Below, one piece after another: positions 10,370 to 18,964 of a DNA stretch of 21,711 nt (its first letter is position 1; each line of letters opens with the position of its first letter). The DNA is taken from contig NW_019775504.1 in NCBI RefSeq assembly GCF_001039355.2, forward strand, positions 177,999 through 199,709. Direction: 5' to 3'. The DNA comes from Lingula anatina. Its lineage: Eukaryota; Brachiopoda; Lingulata; Lingulida; Lingulidae. The notes beneath the pieces are model-generated. The model ran no database searches, was not told the origin of the DNA, and was given only the letters and a program-made list of their open reading frames with translations. Both the position numbers and the translations under genes were made by a program.

Positions 10370-10599
10370 ACCTCCGCCAAGGCAGGGATTTTTTATTATT
10401 ATTGATTATTGATTGATTATTGATCCAGATCACCACCAAAAACTAATCACTTCTAAGATGACCCATTTCCGACCTACCCTGAAAATTTCATCAAAATCGG
10501 TCCATAACTTTTTGAGTTATGTTGATGATAAACAAACAAACAGGGGTGAAAACAGGGGCAGACAAACAGGGGTGAAAACATAACCTCCTTGGCGGAGGT
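10370..10599. mobile_element. MITE-like element with acctccgccaagg inverted ends
   Basis: Perfect 13-bp terminal inverted repeats, acctccgccaagg (10370-10382) and ccttggcggaggt (10587-10599), bracket about 230 bp with no coding capacity. The right end also folds on itself (cctcc/ggagg). The core includes gaaaatttcatcaaaatcgg, ccataactttttgagttatg and an internally repeated aaacaggggtgaaaaca. From memory this resembles a repeat widespread in aquatic animal genomes. No clear target duplication is visible. Confidence 0.8.
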
Positions 10600-11482
10600 A
10601 AATATTCAACTGTATATTACCCCCTTTTTCTGAATAATGTTGATGAATAAATAATGGAGCTATTTATAATGTGGTAAATGTATTTATGTAGTCCTTGAAA
10701 AGTAATCAAAACCAAAACACCTGTTGGAATCATTTGCCATTTGTTGATACTGCAAATCCCGAATTCAGCTTCGAAAGTTTACTTTTAGCTAAAACAATAT
10801 CAAAACAAATATGGTCGCTGTTGACCTAGCCTCGGTTACCAAATTGCTCTTTTTTTTTCTTTTTTTTTTTTTTTTTTTTTTTTTTTTGAGCATTGGATAT
10901 GTATGTGCTGATTGATCTACCTTCATATCATAACAAAATAATAGCACTTTGTTCATATACAACTAGAATGAAATAAAAGCAAGCATGTCCCTAATGATTT
11001 CTAAAATATTTAACTTGCAATATCTCAGGCTTTGTATTTATAGAAAATGTGTGACTTATTACCAAGGTGTTTGCACCGCATTTTCTACAATTGAAGAGAA
11101 ATATTAAATAAGTAACAATATTTTTGAATTCATACAAAATCTTGGTAATTGAATCAAAAATGGAACCTGAGATTTACGGCATGATTGAAATATAACCTAA
11201 TTTAGATGTTACCTAACCTCCTTAACAAAAAAAAGTATTGCACTTTATCTACACGAGCATATTTCTTTAAATACAGTGATGGCGTGGGTTAAAATTCTTC
11301 TGATACTCTCTGAATACCATTTCATTAAAATATTGTTGAAAGTTTCCCTGTTTTGCATATTTCTGCATTTCTCGTTTTGGAATTGTACCCTTTTTCGTGG
11401 AATGGCGGAGAAAATTTTAATGCATTTTGATGACAAAGTTCATTATTATTTTGAATTCAGGTAACCAGTTTTCAGATGCTTG
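10600..11482. other. Intergenic, poly-T tract, no gene seen
   Basis: AT-rich spacer with a long T run at about 10851-10887. No coding exon is supported. Confidence 0.5.
11416..11421 (-). promoter_or_regulatory. Possible SDR polyadenylation signal (ATTAAA)
   Basis: On the minus strand ATTAAA lies about 62 nt beyond the SDR stop codon (11483-11485). It is the common variant of AATAAA. The position is plausible but there is no transcript evidence. Confidence 0.35.
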
Positions 11483-12793
11483 TTACCTTGGATACTCCTG
11501 TGGCTCGAGAAGAACTTCATTGACCGCCACATCTTTAGGTTGCTTCAAGGCATATATCACTGCTCTCGCAACGTCATCTGCAGTAAGTTTTGCAATCCTT
11601 TCAACAAAACTATACAGTCCCTTGCACTGAAAAGAAAATAGGAAGTACGTACATTCGTGTTTTCTTTCAATTGAGAATGCTGTACGCAAAGCGTAGGTTA
11701 TAGATAAAAAAAATCATATGATTTGTCATTTACAACGAATATAACAGCATTTTATTCAATGAACAATTCAAAAATAAGGAAATGATGGACGTTAGTAACA
11801 ATTTCAATACAAATTGTTGATTGAAAAGGGAAAAATGCCGCATTATTCACAGTTTAATGATTTTACGTGAAGCCACAGACATTGTCGTAAATCGAGAGAA
11901 TAGAAAGAGAGAATATCAGCATCAAGATAGAGATCATTTTTACACTATTGTGAAATGAACCTATTCGATTAGATTTAGATATCGCAATATGTCGCAATAT
12001 ACATCTGTATCAGCGGGCGTAAGTTAACCTAAGAGGTTTCACACAGATTTCTATAACCCCATATTATTTTAGAGTTAAACAACACAGTTCTCACCTCATC
12101 GTCCATATTGGATAGAGAGACAGCCAGTCCAGGTGTGTCCACTAGCCCCGGCTGGACATTGGTCACCTTGACCCCCTCCTGACACACCTCCTGTCTTAGC
12201 GTTCGTGTCATCCCCTCCAAAAAATGCTTCGTTCCAACATACACTGCCGCGCCTATTAAATTCTGAAAGCCCAGAACAATACCCTTCATATTTTGGGTTT
12301 TAGTAAAACTTTTACACTTTCATTATCAAGTAACATGTTCATGTCGACTTCATTTTGAAGACCCAGCTTCAGCATTGTTAATAAATTAAAAATTACCAAC
12401 TCTTGCAGTGGCGGATTTAGAGGGGGGTGTCCTGCCCCCCCCCCCCCCCCCCTTCGGTTTCTAAAAAAAATCACACTGATATTCTCCATTTGAAATTATA
12501 ATTTTGACTAGCCTATTTATAGTTCGTATCCGTTCCAAATGGTACCATTTGCCCTCCAAAACACCATAATATTTTGGGGTTATTCAGCGGGCCCCGATCC
12601 CCGCCACAAGGGGGGCGAGGGTCGGCTTCGTAACCGAGGCCTATCATTTCTGAAAAATGGGACCCCCTTCAAATAATACTGGATCCGCCCCTGTCTTGGA
12701 CGGTTATCATTTTATAAATATATTACAGAAAAGCACATAGCACTGAAACTTTTTTGGAATTTTCCGCGCCACAGAAAGAGTTTGTCTTCTAAC

Positions 12794-12824
<31 letters not shown>

Positions 12825-15278
12825 CTGCTCGTCCACGATACTGGGTAACAAAATTTGGGCATGAGCATCAAAATTTCAACCTGGCGCCGATCTTGTGAGC
12901 ACGCTTTCCACTAAGAATATGCATCGTATTTTGCTTTATATTAATAATGTTTGGAAAATGTAACATTAAACACATATGAAAAATAAATCAGGGAAGAATT
13001 CACTTAGCTGCACAGAGTTGGGAATCGGCGGTTAAACAACAATGACATGAAATCGTTTTTCGTGAGGTACATGTCAAAAAGTTGGAACCGGATTTAGGTA
13101 ATTTAATAAAGGGTACCGAATGAGACAGGATTGTGCCGGAAGTGTGACGTCATATGATGTCATGTGGTGTAAGACGTGAAGCTTTAACTGGAAGGTGAAC
13201 GGGAGTGAAGACGTGGCCTCAGAGAAAAAAGCGGTTGCAATACAGGATCGGACCATAACAGCTGTGATTACACGCTCAGATGACAGGATTTCCTTACACA
13301 TTGTTGTTTTATGAAAAGCAGAGTGTATTTCAGATATTTTAATCCCGAAATTGAACGATTTGTATAGTTCACGTGTATGGGAGATAATACTTTGTACTAA
13401 AACTGAAAACGGAAACGATGGTAATGCACAACAACTCGTATTTCCTACCCATCCAAATTTGCGACGAAAAGCAGTTTTTGTTTTTCTCTAGTGTGTGTGC
13501 CGAGAATGATCCCACTGATGACAAAAAAAAAAAAAAAAAAAAAAACATGACAATACTATTTCGAGAGCTTTCTTTTCCATAATGTACAGCTGCAAAACAG
13601 ACTGGTACGTTCTTGTGCCGGATTTAAGCACTGTTTAAGTTTCATTTTCGGCCAAGAATTAAAAAGCTTAAAATTTAAAAAGTTTAAAATGCACAGCAAT
13701 GTTTTGAAACACAAAATTGTTTGTTATAATAAGACAAGAGTATTTTGACACACCTTTAAAGATGATAACCCATTGCTGTTACCCAGTACCTTGGACATGC
13801 ATATATTTTCTTGCTCGTGCTTAATACCTTTCTTGTACAATTTGTAGTTATATTGATGATATGTCCTCTTCTTCTCTCACACATACCACTTATGACCGCT
13901 CCGATACAATTAAGGACGCCCTGCGAAGGGATGATAAATTTATGGGCATAATATTGTCCATTTATTTTTATTTGATAGTACTATATATTCCCCCTATGAA
14001 CGAAGAAATGTAGTGTTAAACTGTAAGGCACAGATGTAAAGCACAAACATTTTTTAAGCTTTTTTTAAATTATAGATATAGAAAATTAATTATATTTTCA
14101 CCTTGATATTAATGTCCACGATTTCTTCCCAGAGGTCTTCTTTGGCATATTTCATGAAGGTGAGGTGCCACAACGCGGCATTGTTGACAAGAATATCTAC
14201 CGGACCAAATGTATTCTCTGTCTGCCTTATCATTTCTTTAACCTAAAAGCAGGATCTTTTGAAATACAGTGTAATGATGCCTTCCTAATATTAACCATGT
14301 TTTCGTATTATCAGAAGCGTGTTGGGGGCATTGCAAAGAGTTCTGTTTAAAGTTGAGAGAGAGGAACAGACGTGTAAGGTGGTAAAAGCGAAAAAGACCT
14401 CACTCGTACCTGAGTTTTATTAGTTACGTCGCATAACACGGCGTTTATATATATATATATATATATATAAGGGAAGAAAATATATATAAATAAAAGGGAG
14501 AAAAAACACAGTAGAACCTCAATTCTATTGGTTATGTCGCATTTCACAGCGATCACAACGCCGCCTTCTTTCTCGATTGTTTCTTTTGTCCATGCAATAA
14601 CAGTTTTTCTCCCCTGGCTACTAGGACAACTTTGACGCCCTCTGCTGCCAACATTTTAGATATTGCCGCACCAATCCCAAATGAGGCTCCTGTTACCACG
14701 GCTACCTTGTCAGATAGAGGCTTGTCTTCTGAAAAGTTCATTTAAAAATTTTCAAAGCATGGTTTTATTATATTTGCAAGGTGCTGCTTCCCGAAACTGA
14801 TCGATGTCAAAGAGTCATTTCTTTAGTCGTCACTGAACACAAGGGAGGTTGGGGTTGGGGGGAGGGGGAGTGGGGACATATCTTGACTTTCTTGGTGACT
14901 AATTCGCACATGTAATACGACAAGGTGTTGGTGCCTGTAGATTTCCCGGTGTCACTGTTTACATTTAGTCAGCCGTTAAGTGAGTCTTGAGATTAGTTGG
15001 CGAAAATATTCGTCTGCTGTGATCAGCCACGTGGAGTTCCGCCTCCAATGGACACTCACCATCATCAATAGTTTGCTGTACGTTTTCTGTCAGCACTGAT
15101 GGAAAGCTTACATGGCGAGAGACATTGCGAGTTATCGCCGGCGTTTTTTAAACTCAGTGTGCTGTTTTCACAAAATTTTCACCTGACAAACATTCACACA
15201 CACACACACACACACACACATGCACACACACACACACACACGACCAACTTTACCTTGTTTGCCGGTTGCAGTTGCCAT
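11483..15278 (-). CDS. Classical short-chain dehydrogenase/reductase (SDR), seven exons
   Basis: NAD(P)-dependent oxidoreductase, likely cytosolic; substrate unknown. Exons (minus order): 15278-15254, 15095-15060, 14728-14518, 14242-14102, 13920-13828, 12262-12095, 11626-11483. Phases agree throughout apart from a 1-nt slip in the third exon (about 14617-14622), giving about 272 residues. Motifs: cofactor TGASFGIG (33-40), VDILVNNAA (106-114), VDINIKG (Asn136), GHIINITT (Thr164 where Ser is usual), YVGTK (Tyr177, Lys181), QPGLVDT. The C-terminus LTADDVARAVIYALKQP..VAVNEVLL resembles YdfG/DHRS11-type classical SDRs. The start MATATGKQ is chosen because its donor (gtaaag) and the 36-nt second exon join in phase to EDKPLSDKVAVVTG. 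The Met at 14741 lies just before a good acceptor (aacttttcag), so it is intronic. An intact MITE lies in the intron 12263-13827. Confidence 0.88.
12406..12693. mobile_element. Intact MITE in an SDR intron, 5-bp target duplication
   Basis: The left end cagtggcggatttag (12406-12420) and right end ctggatccgcccctg (12679-12693) are inverted repeats of each other, 12-13 of 15 matching. tcttg flanks the element on both sides (12401-12405, 12694-12698) as a target-site duplication. The 288-bp interior is non-coding and holds a poly-C run (12435-12452). A fragment of the same family occurs at 17061-17150. Confidence 0.85.
12797..12824. repeat. (AT)n microsatellite
   Basis: Dinucleotide AT run in the SDR intron, immediately left of the inverted-repeat pair. 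Confidence 0.9.
12831..13796. repeat. Imperfect 25-bp inverted repeat pair around 966 bp
   Basis: Position 12831-12855 (gtccacgatactgggtaaca...) and the reverse complement of 13772-13796 (gtccaaggtactgggtaaca...) match at about 20 of 25 bases, with a perfect 12-bp core. The pair may mark the ends of a decayed element inside the SDR intron. The interior shows only short unconvincing ORFs. Confidence 0.4.
13523..13545 (+). repeat. Poly(A) tract in the SDR intron
   Basis: Uninterrupted A run of about 23. No SINE-like body is recognised next to it. Confidence 0.9.
14374..14553 (-). repeat. Duplicated 3' end and donor of SDR exon C
   Basis: On the minus strand the exon end IAVKCDITNRIE|gttcta (ending at 14518) recurs as NAVLCDVTNKTQ|gtacga (ending at 14410). 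About 27 of 36 exon bases and 19 of 27 following intron bases match. A (TA)n microsatellite (about 14445-14469) separates them. The donors are 108 nt apart and the reading frame is open across the gap, so the second donor could add 36 codons. Confidence 0.8.
15195..15241 (+). repeat. (CA)n microsatellite at the SDR first donor
   Basis: A CA run interrupted once by tg. It begins about 12 nt inside the first SDR intron (minus-strand donor at 15253). Confidence 0.9.
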
Positions 15279-16323
15279 TGTACAGTAGCTATTGTAGAAG
15301 ACAATAATAACTTAGTACGGATAGCAGTGACCGAATGGATTGAGTACTGTTCTGGTAGGAAATAAATGCACCCTGGATGCTGCACCGCTGATATTAAAGT
15401 ATGATGCGTGAGAGCGCTCAGTCTAGACAGTTGTCTTTTATGAGCTGACACGCATTTAGAACAGAAGTACAGTAGGTCAGCATTGTGCATTGTTACGGGA
15501 GTTGAAATTCAAGTCGCCTGCGGGAGGGGTTTGTAAAAATGTATAATGCCTTAGATGAAGTTCGGTGCTGATAAATAAGCAGCCAAATGACATTAGACTA
15601 TGTTAATGTTAGCGTCACGCTTTAGAACCGAGTGATTCTGAATATAGTGGCACATCAGAAAATCCCAACATGGCCAACAAATCTAACATGGAGCAAGTTG
15701 TTGGTATCCTAGATTTTAGATTCCAGTTTTGCCAGCTCAATCTTAATCTTATATATAATCCATATCAGCATATCAGACCAGACAAGAAGCAAAGTAGATG
15801 ACGCGGAGTTTGAAGTTTGAACTAAGAATACCTTATTATTATAATAATAATATGTATTTATTTGCAACTTAAAAAGTTGGATTTTACAATAAAGAACGTG
15901 AAGGTCAGTGTCACATCACAAGCAACTTTCTGCTTTAAAAACTGATTTTGGTCTAGCCATTGCGCAGCCCTTATAGTGGTATCGGGCATATAGAGTAGCT
16001 GTCAAACTTGGCACACGGCAAGCACGTGTTTTGTGTTTATATCTCCAGGAGCCAATGTTTTTTGATAAGCAAAAAATACAAAAACATATGGTATATCTTT
16101 TTGTTTTAAAATATATATTATTTATTTTTTTCAATTTACATCTTATATACAGTAAATAAAATTAAATAAAGCAAAATTAAATCTGTTTTACATTTCATTT
16201 TGGACTAATGCCATTCAACTGCAGATTCACTGCAGAGCAGTTCTTTTTGATTGACGGATACGCAGCATTGTCGCTGTTCCTCGGGGCCACTGGTAAGGCT
16301 ACTCCATGAAAAGTTATGAATAG
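15279..16323. other. SDR upstream region, no gene seen
   Basis: This should hold the 5' UTR and promoter of the SDR gene (transcribed leftward). I see no certain TATA or initiator, and no coding exon that joins in phase. Confidence 0.4.
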
Positions 16324-16608
16324 TTAGCAAGCTAGCTTTCCAGTGCCCTGACACTCAGGGCAGTTGTTGGGGACATTCCAAAATTCACCAGCGATTTTGG
16401 TCACTTCACGTAATGTCTTTGTTTGTAGTCTGTAATTCCTTAAATTACTTTGTGTAAAGTCTAAAGAGCTAAAGTAGGCTTGTTCATTAGACCCCAATCT
16501 GATTAAGAAGTTAAGTGCAAAAATCCTTTGGTTAGATATTAAAGAGTGGGATTCCCCACAGAGCCTCAGAATGTACCTGAGCAAACGACAAGTAAACTCA
16601 AGTTTCAC
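16324..16608 (-). CDS. Orphan 94-codon ORF, unknown
   Basis: ATG at 16608, stop at 16324. The composition looks more protein-like than most intergenic ORFs here. There is a Cys-containing end (NCPECQGTGKLAC), but only one CxxC pair, so no zinc-finger claim. A long CT tract on the same strand lies just upstream. It may be a retrotransposed or element-derived fragment. I do not recognise it. Confidence 0.15.
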   Translation of the reverse strand: MKLEFTCRLLRYILRLCGESHSLISNQRIFALNFLIRLGSNEQAYFSSLDFTQSNLRNYRLQTKTLREVTKIAGEFWNVPNNCPECQGTGKLAC

Positions 16609-16628
16609 AAAAGCTATTTGTAACGTTT

Positions 16629-16665
<37 letters not shown>

Positions 16666-16669
16666 GGGT
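16629..16669 (+). repeat. (GA)n microsatellite
   Basis: A GA run about 20 nt beyond the donor of the SDR exon fragment at 16692 (read on the minus strand). Confidence 0.9.
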
Positions 16670-16691
16670 TCGGGAAAACGAAGAAAAGTAC

Positions 16692-16727
16692 CTCAGATTT
16701 ATCGCTTACATCACATTTCACAGAAAT
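16692..16727 (-). pseudogene. Isolated SDR exon-C tail with splice donor
   Basis: The minus strand reads ISVKCDVSDKSE then donor gtactt. This matches the end of SDR exon C (IAVKCDITNRIE|gt) at about 26 of 36 bases and is closer to the SDR consensus. Upstream sequence does not continue as SDR beyond a short gtgat match, and no partner exons are found. It is likely a remnant of a second SDR copy. Confidence 0.6.
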
Positions 16728-16730
16728 TGT

Positions 16731-17060
16731 ATCACATTTTAAAAGCAGCATATTTCCTGGTATTTACTGATGGCAAGTACATCTACATCCACGCAAAGTA
16801 AAATGCGATCGGAAACCAAGGCCAAATGTTTGTATTTTGATAATTCATCATTTTTTATATCTGTAGTTCGCACATGCAATTTTATGTAGGTTAATAAACT
16901 TAGTTTCTTAAATCTTTAAGTTTTTTCTTTTGTTCTTCTCCTACTTCTTCTGCTTTTTTCCTCGTACAAATAAAACAAGTTACAAAAATAAATAATTAAT
17001 TAAAAAACATAGATGTACACGTAATTAGAGGAGAAGGAGAAAGAGGAGGCAAACCCCATC
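16731..17060. other. Intergenic, nothing recognised
   Basis: AT-rich spacer with a pyrimidine-rich part (about 16921-16960). No exon or repeat family is recognised. Confidence 0.5.
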
Positions 17061-17150
17061 CATTGGCGCATTTAGAGGGGTGTCAGGAAGTCCTCCCCCC
17101 TCTTCAGTTTTGGAAAAAATAGAATTTTGACTAGCTCAATTGTAGTTCTA
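17061..17150 (+). mobile_element. 5' fragment of the same MITE family
   Basis: It begins cattggcgcatttagagggg, like the left end of the element at 12406, and shares the following tgtc, poly-C, ttcagttttgg / ttcggtttct and aattttgactagc landmarks. The right end is missing, replaced by the SINE-type copy that follows. Confidence 0.7.
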
Positions 17151-17461
17151 AAGCCTACCTAATGGCACTGACGCCACGAGTTCGTATCCCAGATGACGCA
17201 TGTCAGTCCGTCAAGAATACCACCCGACCCTGGGATCAGGAAGGCGCGATAAACGAACGCAGGCTCCCCTGGGTCCGGGCAAATTACCTTTTGCATATAA
17301 AAACGGACTAGTTTGAACAAGTGCTCCATTTGACAACTAATTGCTGGTTATTATCATAAAATCTGCTACGCCACAGATCAAACCAGGGATGTCGCATGCA
17401 CGTCATACTGCCCTTTCATCAAAAAGTTCTATATTTTCTGTGGAGTTATCAGCAAGAAGTT

Positions 17462-17499
<38 letters not shown>

Positions 17500-17528
17500 G
17501 AAAGTCACGTCGCCGCTATTGCTTTACC
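17151..17528 (+). mobile_element. SINE-type repeat copy A, 5'-truncated
   Basis: Matches copy B (18460-18844) from the pol III box B-like acgagttcgtatcccag through cctgggtccgggcaaat, gcacgtcatactgcccttt, atcagcaagaag, (TTTA)n and tacgaaagtcacgtcgccg. It lacks the tRNA-like 5' part, as expected for a 5'-truncated retroposed copy. Confidence 0.75.
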
Positions 17529-18459
17529 CAATATAATATTCGGGTTTTTTATGCCCGCTCCCCCTTCTTGCATTTGGGCACCTGATTATCAAGACTGCTC
17601 GTACCCGGGGCAACTCCAAAGTCGACATTAGAAATGACAAAGACTACTCAAAAATAAACCGCCAAGGTGTGAACCGTTTTGGCTCTTGGTGCTCTGTAAT
17701 ATCACAGGTGAAGTCTGAGATTACCTCAGTGTAAAACAAAATGAAAATAAAATCATCTGAAGTCATCTGACTAGGACCGTTCCTTGCAGGTTTATTAATA
17801 AAAGCGACCAAACTTGTGTTGATTCATTAGCTTTCCACCACGTCATACCACCTGTAAAACGCGTTCACGTACACCGTGTCTTCTCTGCGGAATTATTTGT
17901 CAAATATGTTTTTCTCAAAATTCGCTTCGTCACAATTGCGTGAATGGAAAGCGCAACAACTTTTACCCATTTGAACGTTTTCCTATGATTTCCTCTTCTT
18001 AGGGTTTTGCTTAAACCAAAACCACCCCGATGTGGACTGCATTTGATTCCATTGTGCTCTTTAATGTCATTGGTGAAACCAAACTAAATCTCAGCATAAA
18101 ACAAAGACACAGTAAAAAAGTAATTTATCTGGGAAAGCTCCTAGTCGACCTCTCATACAAGGCCTCCTTTACATCATGTATTCAACGTTGACGATGTTCG
18201 GGGACTGGCGTTGCGAGAGAGATATAAAACATTTGTATGTCGTTACGTAAGGTAGAAAGATTCTGTTTGGTCTGGAGCCTATCAAAGAAGCCTTTGTCAC
18301 TTTGTGGCTCCGTGATAACTCCGCTGGTTTGGACACAGCTAGACACTTTTTCGCGGGTTCAAATTCCATAATGTTCGGTGTAGCTTTTCTTGCTAGGAAT
18401 AATTTCTAAAATTTGCGTCTGATTACTGTAAGAGGAAACTCGTGCGCAGGGAAGGTGGG
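17529..18459. other. Intergenic, no gene seen
   Basis: Contains two short similar phrases about 340 nt apart (aaccgccaaggtgtgaaccg near 17657; aaaaccaccccgatgtggac near 18016), but no supported exon. Confidence 0.4.
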
Positions 18460-18844
18460 CGGCTAAGTCACGGCGCAGTCGGTAGCGTGCATACCTTCAG
18501 AGACATCATCAATGGCAACGGAAAGTCACGAGTTCGAATCCCAGATGACGCATGTCATTCCGTCACGTATACCACCTGTCCACGGAAACAGGAAGGTGCG
18601 AAAATCGAATGCAGGCTCTCCTGGGTCCGGGCAAATAACCATTTGCATATAATACCGTGGCCGAGAATGTCACTGATCTCTACCTTTTTCCAGCTACACC
18701 ACAAATCAAACTTGACTTGAATCAATACCTAACCGGCATGGCGCCATGCACGTCATACTGCCCTTTAATCTAAAAAATCTATCAGCAAGAAGTGTTTTTA
18801 TTTATTTATTTTTACGAAAGTCACGTCGCCGTTATTGCTTTACT
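18460..18844 (+). mobile_element. tRNA-derived SINE-type repeat copy B
   Basis: The tRNA-like head has a box A-like cggcgcagtcgg (18471-18482) and box B agttcgaatcc (18531-18541). The body and 3' part (TTTA tract, tacgaaagtcacgtcgccg) match copy A at 17151-17528. The spacing between boxes and missing cloverleaf argue against a functional tRNA. Confidence 0.75.
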
Positions 18845-18854
18845 CAAAAATTGA

Positions 18855-18860
18855 TTTAAT
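18855..18860 (-). promoter_or_regulatory. Possible lectin polyadenylation signal (ATTAAA)
   Basis: On the minus strand ATTAAA lies about 105 nt past the lectin stop. Reverse-strand AATAAA words also occur in the (TTTA)n tail of SINE copy B (about 18797-18812), so the repeat could supply the signal instead. Confidence 0.3.
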
Positions 18861-18964
18861 TTCACAGAGATTAAGATAGATTCAGAAATTGTTAAAAACG
18901 TGAGTCATACTAATAATGGTGGTCAGCTTCCAAAAGTTTCTAAAACGCGGGATGAAGGCTCAAG

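Noticed and set aside
13074-13301. Possible extra SDR exon on the minus strand
   Set aside because: No SDR motif, and the flanking exons already join in phase without it.
13881-13890. Donor-like agtg|gtatgt inside SDR exon 13828-13920
   Set aside because: Reading through gives the conserved GM...RGHIIN segment and ends at a phase-0 donor; stopping here would delete the catalytic Ser/Thr region.
14553-14741. ORF starting with Met at 14741 taken as a complete small SDR protein
   Set aside because: The Met lies in intron sequence just before a strong acceptor, and the C-terminal part is an artefact of the 1-nt slip. The upstream exons fit in phase.
18471-18545. tRNA gene
   Set aside because: Box A-like and box B-like words are present, but spacing is too long, no acceptor stem or cloverleaf closes, and the sequence is repeated as a SINE-type element.
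18442-18720. 92-codon plus-strand ORF
   Set aside because: It lies wholly within SINE-type copy B.
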